Source of the DNA: Lachnospiraceae bacterium
GTDB lineage: Bacteria; Bacillota; Clostridia; Lachnospirales; Lachnospiraceae
Assembly: GCA_016286035.1 (NCBI GenBank)
Contig: JAEERY010000053.1
Location: forward strand, 62,001 to 126,000
Direction of reading: 5' to 3'
DNA length: 64,000 bases
The notes under the pieces are model-generated. The model was given only the letters and a program-made list of their open reading frames with translations. It was not told the origin of the DNA and did no database searches. Positions 8,357 to 15,881 of the stretch are shown here, piece after piece; position 1 is the first letter of the stretch, and every line of letters starts with the position of its first letter. Both the position numbers and the translations under genes were made by a program.

Positions 8357-9944
8357 AAGATTGTTTGAGTTTATTGACTGTTTGAGCGTTATTTCTTTTT
8401 TCATCATCTTTTTCAGAAAAGCAGGCGCAACAGGTGCGGGAATATTTGCTGCAGCCATATTTTTCTATTATATCCTCTATGTGATCTTTATAGAGGGTGT
8501 CGGAAATACGATGGCAAAGATGGTGGCTGTCAGAGTACGCAGAGGTTTCAAGGAAAACGCTCGTAAGGTTTTCGGCTATGTAATGCTATACACATTCTTT
8601 ATGGGTGCGCTGATCCTCTTTGTTTTCATATCCGCATCAGATTCGATAAGCCAGGCATTGTTTAAGGACCCGACAGCGGGTGCCGTCATATGCTTTGTCG
8701 GAATGCTGTTTTTTGTTCACGGTTTTTCACATAACATCAAATACTACTATATAGGCTGCGGAGGACATTCGCTTCAGACCATAGCAGATATCGTAAGAGA
8801 TATAATACTGCCCGTGGGTTTGTATTTCACACTAGATAAGTTTTCTGACATAGGAACAAAGGTGGCAGCTTTAAAGAATGATGATATACAGGTTGGTGTC
8901 TATACTTCCATAGGAGCTGTCCTTGTTATATGTGCTGCACTTCTTGTGCGTCTTTTGATCCTACTTGCGGGTATCAGAGGCCTTATCAGACATGATTATT
9001 CGTTTAACGAGGTAAGGACAAAGGACGGTTTCAGAACATTCATGAGAAGCTTCCTTCCTGAATACATTAGATATATCAGAAAAGCTGTATTTCCTATAAT
9101 AGCGATCTTTACGGCAGTGATGGTATTTTCCAGAGTGAATTTTCAGCTTGGGGCTACCAAGGCCGATGTGTATACCAAGCTTGGATTGATAGCCGGTCCA
9201 GCAACTGCATTCCTAATGTTTGCTGTAAGGGCATTCGGTTCATATGCGACATATATCTATGCAAAGATAAAAGCAAGCGTAAAGAAGGAAGACAAAAAGA
9301 ACATGGTCGCAAGATACAACGGATATGCAAAGAATACACTTATCATTGCGATCCCGGCATTTGTTGCTCTGCTTGTTTTTTCGAAGCCCATATGTACGGC
9401 GGTGCTTAACTGCAATGCGGAAGAAGCTTTTACACTGGCGCTTATCTCTGCGTTTGCATTCCTGTTTGCCGCTGTTGATGCGTTCTTCTCCGCAGGATTA
9501 AGAGCAACGGGATACGAACTTGTTGATTTTCTCGGAAATGCCGTAGGATTTGTGGTTCTTTTGATATATATACTCGTTGCCGGTAAGAAGGGAGTTCCGG
9601 TAATAGCCTATGCGGTCGCATTTTTGATGTATTACATAGTATCAATGCTGATACACGGATTCTATGCGATAAGCTATATAGGACTTAAATCGTACGATAT
9701 TGCTTCAAAGGCCGTAAAAATACTGATAGGTGTGGCTCCGATGTTCATTCTCGATCTGATACTCGTTAAGCTCGTTACCATGAACATAGTGATCATACTC
9801 GTATCGCTGCTGATAGGATATGTGATCTACTGGACGGTATTCATACTGGCAAGAGGACTTAATCAGAAGGAGCTTACCGCACTGCAGGGTACATTCGTTT
9901 ATTTCCCGTTAAGATTTATTGCGGGACTGTTCCATATAAGATGA
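8346..9944 (+). CDS. MOP-superfamily membrane exporter (flippase or MATE-like)
   Basis: A 532-residue protein with about 12-14 hydrophobic segments along its whole length, consistent with the MOP flippase superfamily (MATE, Wzx, MurJ, SpoVB). The likely substrate is a lipid-linked oligosaccharide or a cation, but nothing in the sequence distinguishes these. It overlaps ybeY by 11 bases and has AGGGGAGA before the ATG (8334-8341). Its place between an rRNA nuclease and an FAD oxidoreductase gives no hint of substrate. The family assignment is based on overall pattern rather than a diagnostic motif, so it is less certain than its neighbours. Confidence 0.65.
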   Translation: MNNKRLFEFIDCLSVISFFIIFFRKAGATGAGIFAAAIFFYYILYVIFIEGVGNTMAKMVAVRVRRGFKENARKVFGYVMLYTFFMGALILFVFISASDSISQALFKDPTAGAVICFVGMLFFVHGFSHNIKYYYIGCGGHSLQTIADIVRDIILPVGLYFTLDKFSDIGTKVAALKNDDIQVGVYTSIGAVLVICAALLVRLLILLAGIRGLIRHDYSFNEVRTKDGFRTFMRSFLPEYIRYIRKAVFPIIAIFTAVMVFSRVNFQLGATKADVYTKLGLIAGPATAFLMFAVRAFGSYATYIYAKIKASVKKEDKKNMVARYNGYAKNTLIIAIPAFVALLVFSKPICTAVLNCNAEEAFTLALISAFAFLFAAVDAFFSAGLRATGYELVDFLGNAVGFVVLLIYILVAGKKGVPVIAYAVAFLMYYIVSMLIHGFYAISYIGLKSYDIASKAVKILIGVAPMFILDLILVKLVTMNIVIILVSLLIGYVIYWTVFILARGLNQKELTALQGTFVYFPLRFIAGLFHIR

Positions 9945-9945
9945 T

Positions 9946-11565
9946 ATGTTAAGGATTAATCAGATAAAGATATCCGCAGAGATACCTGTGGATGAGCATT
10001 CAAATATATTAACAGAGAAGATATGCAGACTGCTTAACGTCGATTTTGGAAGGATAGCGTCTGTGGACATAATAAAAAGATCCATAGATGCCAGAAAAAA
10101 GGAAGTAAACTACGTTTACTGCGTTGATGTAAAGTTAAGAAACGAGAAAGCGCTGCGTATAAAGAATAAAGATATATTGCAAATCGATCCTGATAGGGGA
10201 TATGTCTTTCCGTATGTTTACAAAGGCGATATCCCGGATGAAAAACGTCCTGTGGTCATCGGTCTTGGTCCGGCAGGGCTTTTTTGCGCTTATATGCTTG
10301 CAAAAGCAGGATTTAAACCCATTGTTCTTGAAAGAGGAAAAAGGATCGATGAGAGAAAAAAGGATGTTGAGGAGTTCTGGGAGAGTGGTGTTTTAAACAC
10401 TTCATCGAATGTCCAGTTTGGAGAAGGCGGTGCCGGAGCATTCTCTGACGGTAAGTTAAACACCGTCGTAAAGGATAAGAACAAGAGAAACAGACAAGTC
10501 CTTGAGGTATTTGTCAAACACGGTGCCGATAAGGATATACTCTATGATAGCAGACCGCATATAGGAACGGATAAGCTTACCGGTATCGTGGCATCCATGA
10601 GGGATTGCATAATCGAATCCGGCGGAGAGATACATTATGAATGCAAAGCTGACGGCTTTGATATAACATCTGATGGCCTTAAAGGTGTAAGAGCGGGCGA
10701 TAAATGCTTTAAAACAAGTCATGCTGTACTTGCTCCCGGTCACAGTGCCAGAGATACGTTTGAGCTGTTAAAGTATCTTAATATTCCCATGCAGCAAAAA
10801 GCCTTTGCAGTAGGATTCAGGGTCATGCATCCGCAGTCAGTCATAGACATAAACCAGTATGGTGACGGATATGAGAATCTGGATGTCCCGGTGGCTTCAT
10901 ACAAGCTTACCCATACCTGTGAATGCGAAAGAGGTGTATATTCGTTTTGCATGTGTCCGGGAGGCTTCGTTGTAAATGCCTCATCGGAAGAGGGAAAAGT
11001 AGCTGTAAACGGCATGAGCTATCATGACAGGGATTCAAAAACCGCTAACAGTGCTATCGTTATTCAGGTCACCGAAGAGGATTTTGATAAAAACGATGTT
11101 CTCGGAGGAATGCATTTTCAAAGAGAGCTTGAAAAGAAGGCTTATGATCTTGCAAAAGGAAAGATACCCGTGCAAAGATACGGTGATTTTGTAAAAGCCG
11201 TAAATGATGATATCAGACCGGGATCGCTTATCCCTGAATTTGATCCTGTTTGCAAGGGAGACTATGAATATTGTGAATTAAATGGTATAATGCCACAGGT
11301 GCTCAATGAATGTTTCGTGGAAGGCATGGAGGCATTTGGAAAAAAGATAAAGCACTTTAATGATGCAAATGTGATCATGGCAGGCATAGAGAGCAGAACT
11401 TCCTCTCCGGTAAGGATATTAAGAGGCGATGACGGAAGTTCATCGATCAAGGGACTGTATCCCTGCGGTGAGGGTGCAGGATATGCGGGAGGTATCACTT
11501 CTGCAGCAATGGACGGAATATATATCGCGGAAATGATAGCCGCGGATATCATAAAGGATATTTAA
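9946..11565 (+). CDS. FAD-dependent oxidoreductase (COG2509-like)
   Basis: Uncharacterised flavoprotein family, about 530 residues, common in Firmicutes. An N-terminal alpha/beta extension (1-100) precedes the dinucleotide-binding GLGPAGLF motif (106-113). The family segment FGEGGAGAFSDGKLNT follows at about 162-177, and near the C-terminus is a second FAD-contact region ending in YPCGEGAGYAGG. The substrate is unknown. It starts one base after the upstream stop with only a weak ribosome binding site, so it is probably translationally coupled. Cytosolic, with no signal peptide. Confidence 0.88.
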   Translation: MLRINQIKISAEIPVDEHSNILTEKICRLLNVDFGRIASVDIIKRSIDARKKEVNYVYCVDVKLRNEKALRIKNKDILQIDPDRGYVFPYVYKGDIPDEKRPVVIGLGPAGLFCAYMLAKAGFKPIVLERGKRIDERKKDVEEFWESGVLNTSSNVQFGEGGAGAFSDGKLNTVVKDKNKRNRQVLEVFVKHGADKDILYDSRPHIGTDKLTGIVASMRDCIIESGGEIHYECKADGFDITSDGLKGVRAGDKCFKTSHAVLAPGHSARDTFELLKYLNIPMQQKAFAVGFRVMHPQSVIDINQYGDGYENLDVPVASYKLTHTCECERGVYSFCMCPGGFVVNASSEEGKVAVNGMSYHDRDSKTANSAIVIQVTEEDFDKNDVLGGMHFQRELEKKAYDLAKGKIPVQRYGDFVKAVNDDIRPGSLIPEFDPVCKGDYEYCELNGIMPQVLNECFVEGMEAFGKKIKHFNDANVIMAGIESRTSSPVRILRGDDGSSSIKGLYPCGEGAGYAGGITSAAMDGIYIAEMIAADIIKDI

Positions 11566-11580
11566 GGGAGACGATCAAAA

Positions 11581-12456
11581 ATGGAGAATTACAGAGAAGC
11601 GATCAAAGACAAACAGAGAATTGTTATAAAGATAGGATCGTCTTCGTTGCAGCATCCCGAAACGGGAGACCTTGATTATACGAAACTTGATGTTCTTGTA
11701 AGAGAACTCTGCAACTTAAGAAACCAGGGTAAGGATGTGGTACTTGTAAGTTCCGGAGCCATTGCTGTAGGCAAAAAGGCCATTGGAAAATATGCTGTTA
11801 CGTTAGAGAGCAAGAAGATGGGCTTCAAGCAGGCCTGTGCAGCTATAGGTCAGGCAAGGCTGATGATGACTTATCAGAAGCTTTTTGCCGAATACAATCA
11901 GATCGCGGCTCAGATACTTATGACAAAGAACACCATCACCGATGATGTGAACAGAACGAATGCGTTTAATACATTCACCGAGCTGTTAAGACTCGGAGTC
12001 ATTCCGATCGTTAATGAGAATGATACGGTATCAACTTCTGAGATCCTGCTTGATGACAATGATGTGCTGATCGGTGATAACGATACCTTAAGTGCGATAG
12101 TCGCAAATCTCATAAATGCAGATCTTTTGATACTGTTATCGGATATTGACGGTCTGTACACCGACGATCCGAGAAAGAATCCGGATTCGAAGTTTATAGA
12201 ATATGTCGATGTGCTCGATGAGAAATATATGAACATGGGCAAGGCATCTACAGGTTCCAGCGTGGGAACAGGCGGTATGAACACAAAGATGAATGCCGCA
12301 AAGATCGCAACAAGTGCCGGTGCCGACATGATAATAGCCAACAGCAAGGATATACGTATCATCCACAGGATCATGGACGGAAGAAATATAGGAACATTCT
12401 TTGCTGCTCATGAAGACAAGAATTTTAATGTAATAGATTTCATAAACGGTAAATAA
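11581..12456 (+). CDS. proB: Glutamate 5-kinase
   Basis: First step of proline synthesis: ATP-dependent phosphorylation of glutamate. Amino-acid-kinase motifs are present: an IKIGSSSL start, VNENDTVS in the middle, SDIDGLYTDDPRKNPD and GTGGMNTKMNAAKIA near the C-terminus. At 291 residues it contains only the kinase domain and lacks the C-terminal PUA domain found in the longer (about 367-residue) enzymes. GGGAG precedes the ATG. proA, the next pathway step, lies 770 bases downstream, separated by two unrelated genes. Confidence 0.96.
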   Translation: MENYREAIKDKQRIVIKIGSSSLQHPETGDLDYTKLDVLVRELCNLRNQGKDVVLVSSGAIAVGKKAIGKYAVTLESKKMGFKQACAAIGQARLMMTYQKLFAEYNQIAAQILMTKNTITDDVNRTNAFNTFTELLRLGVIPIVNENDTVSTSEILLDDNDVLIGDNDTLSAIVANLINADLLILLSDIDGLYTDDPRKNPDSKFIEYVDVLDEKYMNMGKASTGSSVGTGGMNTKMNAAKIATSAGADMIIANSKDIRIIHRIMDGRNIGTFFAAHEDKNFNVIDFINGK

Positions 12457-12457
12457 C

Positions 12458-12676
12458 ATGAACATGGAAAAAAAGATAGCCCGTATAAACGAGCTGTATC
12501 ATAAATCAAAATCGGATGAAGGTCTGACCGAAGAGGAAAAACAGGAACAGGCCGAGCTTAGAAGAGATTATATTGACAGTATAAAAAGAAATCTGAGATC
12601 GCAGCTTAACAACATCAACATACAGGAAAAAGACGGAAGCATAACCAACCTTGGAAAGAAATTCGGTAACAAATAA
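12458..12676 (+). CDS. DUF896 (YnzC family) small protein
   Basis: A 72-residue helical protein of the DUF896/YnzC family. The ARINELYHKSKS start and the LTEEEKQEQAELRRDYI motif are diagnostic. YnzC in Bacillus is an SOS-operon-linked protein of unknown function. It starts one base after proB, and the 3' end overlaps the next gene by 26 bases. Either of two close ATG codons (12458 or 12464) could be used. Confidence 0.9.
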   Translation: MNMEKKIARINELYHKSKSDEGLTEEEKQEQAELRRDYIDSIKRNLRSQLNNINIQEKDGSITNLGKKFGNK

Positions 12677-13229
12677 AAAAACCATAAGAAAAGAAGTACT
12701 CGCTAAAAGGAATTCGTTGAGTCCTGATACGATCGAGATATCTTCAGGGATCATTGCCGATAAGGTCTTATCTCTTGATGAGTTTAAAAAAGCAAAAACG
12801 ATCCTTTTGTATTCATCATTCGGAAGCGAGGTAAAGACCGATCTTTTGATCAAAAAGGCGCTCGAATATGGTAAAGAAGTCTACCTCCCGAAAGTTGAAG
12901 GAGAGGATATGAACTTTTATCATATCTCCTTAAAAGAAGAGCTCTTAAAGGGAGCCTGGGGGATAGAAGAACCCAAAGGGGAGCCGGATAAGATCTTTAG
13001 GGGAGATAAAGATGCACTTGTTGTAATGCCGCTTGTCGGATATGACAGGGAAGGAAACAGGATCGGATACGGAAAAGGTTATTATGACAGATTCCTTGTA
13101 TCACATGAGACGGGATTAAAGATAGGTATAGCATTTGGTATTCAGGAATGTGAGATCAGTCCCGAACCCACAGATATAAGACTGGATATGCTGGTAAACG
13201 AAAACGAGATTATAGGTGAAAAAGAATGA
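12651..13229 (+). CDS. 5-formyltetrahydrofolate cyclo-ligase
   Basis: Converts 5-formyl-THF to 5,10-methenyl-THF using ATP, so recycling a folate storage form. The C-terminal motif GYGKGYYDRFL and the N-terminal IRKEVLAKRN basic helix are family hallmarks; the 192-residue length fits. No ATG is available at the right place. A TTG at 12651, inside the end of the DUF896 gene, gives the expected N-terminus, though its ribosome binding site is weak and the exact start is uncertain. The stop overlaps proA by four bases (ATGA). Confidence 0.92.
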   Translation: MERNSVTNKKTIRKEVLAKRNSLSPDTIEISSGIIADKVLSLDEFKKAKTILLYSSFGSEVKTDLLIKKALEYGKEVYLPKVEGEDMNFYHISLKEELLKGAWGIEEPKGEPDKIFRGDKDALVVMPLVGYDREGNRIGYGKGYYDRFLVSHETGLKIGIAFGIQECEISPEPTDIRLDMLVNENEIIGEKE

Positions 13230-14473
13230 CGGATTTTAAAGAGATATCAAAAAAGGCACTTAAAGCAAAGAGTTTTATGAACAAGCTCGATACAGAAAAG
13301 AAAAACGAGGCGCTTTTAAAGGTAGCCGAGAATCTTATCAAAGATAAAGATAAGATACTGGATGCGAATAAGAAGGATATAGAAAGAGCCGTTGCCGCAA
13401 ATATGAACGAAGGCCGTATGGACAGGTTAAAGCTTGATGACAAGCGTATATCTCAGATGGCTGAAGGCGTTATACAGGTAGCGAAGCTACCCGATCCGCT
13501 CGGACATGTCCTTAAAGAGTATACACATGCAAACAAGATGGTGATAAAGAAAGTATCGGTTCCTTTCGGTGTTGTTGGTATCATATACGAGAACAGACCC
13601 AATGTTACCGCTGATGCATGGGCGCTTACTTTTAAAGCAGGAAATGTTGTGATCCTGAAAGGCGCAAGTGATGCCATTGAATCAAATAAGGCGATAACAA
13701 AGAGCATTAAAGATACTTTGAAAGAGCTTTCTATCGATGAGAATGCGATAATCCTTATTGAGGATACGGACAGAGCGGTCGCTACAGAGTTCATGAAGCA
13801 GAAAAGCTTTGTGGATGTGCTCATTCCCAGAGGAGGAGCAGGTCTTATCAAAACCGTGGTTGAGAACAGCTTGATTCCTGTCATCGAAACCGGAACAGGC
13901 AACTGTCATATATATATCGATGAGGATTTCGATCTTGATAAGGCTCTTGATATCATCTACAACGCAAAGACTCAGAGGATCGGTGTATGCAATGCGGCAG
14001 AAAGCCTTGTCGTAAACAGAAAATCTCTCGATAAGATACTTCCTGCCATGGAAAAACGACTTTCCGAAAAGAATGTCGAGCTTAGAGCAGATGATGACTC
14101 GATAGGCTATTTGACTAATGGAGTCAAAGCGACAGAAGAAGATTTCTACAAAGAGTATCTTGATTATATAATGTCGATCAAGACAGTCAATGATATAGAT
14201 GAAGCGATCGAGCACATAAACGAATGCTCTACGGGTCATTCTGAGTGCATAATCAGCAATATCCAGAGCAATATAGACAGATTCTTAAAAGAGATAGATT
14301 CCGCATGTGTTTATGCAAATGTATCAACGAGATTCTCTGACGGATTTGAATTCGGTCTTGGTGCTGAGATCGGAATAAGCACTCAGAAACTGCATGCAAG
14401 AGGTCCAATGGGTCTTGAGGAACTGACAACATATAAATACATAATCACCGGAGACGGACAGGTCAGACAATGA
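13226..14473 (+). CDS. proA: Glutamate-5-semialdehyde dehydrogenase (gamma-glutamyl phosphate reductase)
   Basis: Second step of proline synthesis, the NADPH-dependent reduction of glutamyl phosphate. 415 residues, full length. The catalytic cysteine C255 sits in the RIGVCNAAES motif, and the YENRPNVTAD and PRGGAGLI segments of the family are present. ATGA overlaps with the genes on both sides show it belongs to a tightly coupled operon with folate and tRNA-modification genes. Cytosolic. Confidence 0.97.
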   Translation: MTDFKEISKKALKAKSFMNKLDTEKKNEALLKVAENLIKDKDKILDANKKDIERAVAANMNEGRMDRLKLDDKRISQMAEGVIQVAKLPDPLGHVLKEYTHANKMVIKKVSVPFGVVGIIYENRPNVTADAWALTFKAGNVVILKGASDAIESNKAITKSIKDTLKELSIDENAIILIEDTDRAVATEFMKQKSFVDVLIPRGGAGLIKTVVENSLIPVIETGTGNCHIYIDEDFDLDKALDIIYNAKTQRIGVCNAAESLVVNRKSLDKILPAMEKRLSEKNVELRADDDSIGYLTNGVKATEEDFYKEYLDYIMSIKTVNDIDEAIEHINECSTGHSECIISNIQSNIDRFLKEIDSACVYANVSTRFSDGFEFGLGAEIGISTQKLHARGPMGLEELTTYKYIITGDGQVRQ

Positions 14474-15876
14474 CATCAACCAATGAATCAATACTACAAC
14501 ATGAATATATAGAGAAGCTGAAGGGTGTTACGGATAAGCTTCGGGAAAAGACGGGACATGTTCCGAGAGCAAATGTAACGACTTTCGGATGCCAGATGAA
14601 TGCAAAAGACAGCGAAAAGCTCAAAGGCATACTTGTATCGAGCGGTTTTGAACTGACGGAGAATGAAGAGGATTGTGACTTTGTCATTATGAACACATGC
14701 ACGATCAGGGATAATGCCGATCAGAAGGTATACGGTCATCTCGGTGTTCTTAATCACCTTAAGAAGAAAAACAGGTTTTTAAAGATCGCTCTTTGCGGAT
14801 GCATGATGCAGGAAAAGACGGTCATCGAAAAGATAAGGGAAAGCTACAGATTCGTTGATCTTATCTTTGGTACGCACAATATCTACAAGTTCGCAGAGCT
14901 GCTTTACAGGATGTACACTGAAGATGGCGGAATGATAATAGATATCTGGGATTCCACTCCCGAGATAGTCGAGGATCTTCCTGCCGTAAGGAAGTATGCT
15001 TTTAAATCCGGCGTTAACATCATGTTCGGGTGCAACAATTTCTGCACATACTGTATCGTGCCTTATGTAAGGGGCAGGGAAAGAAGCCGTGAACCCGAAG
15101 AGATAATAAAAGAGATCAAGGATCTTGTCGCAGACGGCTGTATTGAGATAATGCTTCTTGGTCAGAACGTTAATTCATACGGAAAGGGTCTTTCTGAAGA
15201 GATAACCTTCGCGGAGCTCTTAAGACGCATAGAAAAGATTGAGGGTCTTGAGAGGATAAGATTCATGACTTCGCATCCCAAAGATCTGTCCGATGAGCTT
15301 ATAGACGTGATGGCGTCATCAAAGAAGATATGCAAGCATCTTCATCTTCCTTTGCAGTCGGGATCTACAAAGATCCTAACCGCAATGAACAGAAGATATA
15401 CAAAGGAGAGTTATCTTGCTCTTGCCAAAAAGATAAGAGAAAGAGTTCCGGGTATAGCTCTAAGTACGGATATAATCGTGGGATTTCCGGGCGAAACAAA
15501 AGAAGATGTTGACGATACGATAGAAGTCATAAAGGAATGCGGTTTTGAAAATGCATTCACGTTCATATATTCAAAGAGAACGGGTACGCCTGCTGCCTCA
15601 ATGGAACAGTGCGATGAAAGATTTGTAAAAGAACAGTTTGACAGGGTATTAAAGACGGTCCAGGAAACTGCTGCGACAAAGGTAGGCAGTCTTTTGGGAA
15701 GCGTTCAGACAATACTTGTTGAAGAGATAAATGAGCATAAAGAGGGATATGTATCGGGAAGGATGAGCAACAACATCACCGTTCATATCAAGGGGGACGG
15801 ATCCTATATCGGTAAGCTCGTTGATGTTAAGCTGACCGAATCAAAAGGATTCTATTATTTCGGCGAAGAGGTTTGA
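14470..15876 (+). CDS. miaB: tRNA-2-methylthio-N6-dimethylallyladenosine synthase
   Basis: Radical SAM methylthiotransferase acting on i6A37 of tRNA. The N-terminal UPF0004 domain carries C41, C77 and C111 for the auxiliary [4Fe-4S] cluster. The radical SAM triad is C188, C192 and C195 (CNNFCTYC). A TRAM-like C-terminal domain follows, ending at residue 468. It works after MiaA, which is encoded in the same operon about 4.6 kb downstream. ATGA overlap with proA; the stop overlaps or abuts the mutS start. Confidence 0.97.
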   Translation: MTSTNESILQHEYIEKLKGVTDKLREKTGHVPRANVTTFGCQMNAKDSEKLKGILVSSGFELTENEEDCDFVIMNTCTIRDNADQKVYGHLGVLNHLKKKNRFLKIALCGCMMQEKTVIEKIRESYRFVDLIFGTHNIYKFAELLYRMYTEDGGMIIDIWDSTPEIVEDLPAVRKYAFKSGVNIMFGCNNFCTYCIVPYVRGRERSREPEEIIKEIKDLVADGCIEIMLLGQNVNSYGKGLSEEITFAELLRRIEKIEGLERIRFMTSHPKDLSDELIDVMASSKKICKHLHLPLQSGSTKILTAMNRRYTKESYLALAKKIRERVPGIALSTDIIVGFPGETKEDVDDTIEVIKECGFENAFTFIYSKRTGTPAASMEQCDERFVKEQFDRVLKTVQETAATKVGSLLGSVQTILVEEINEHKEGYVSGRMSNNITVHIKGDGSYIGKLVDVKLTESKGFYYFGEEV

Positions 15877-15881
15877 CAACA

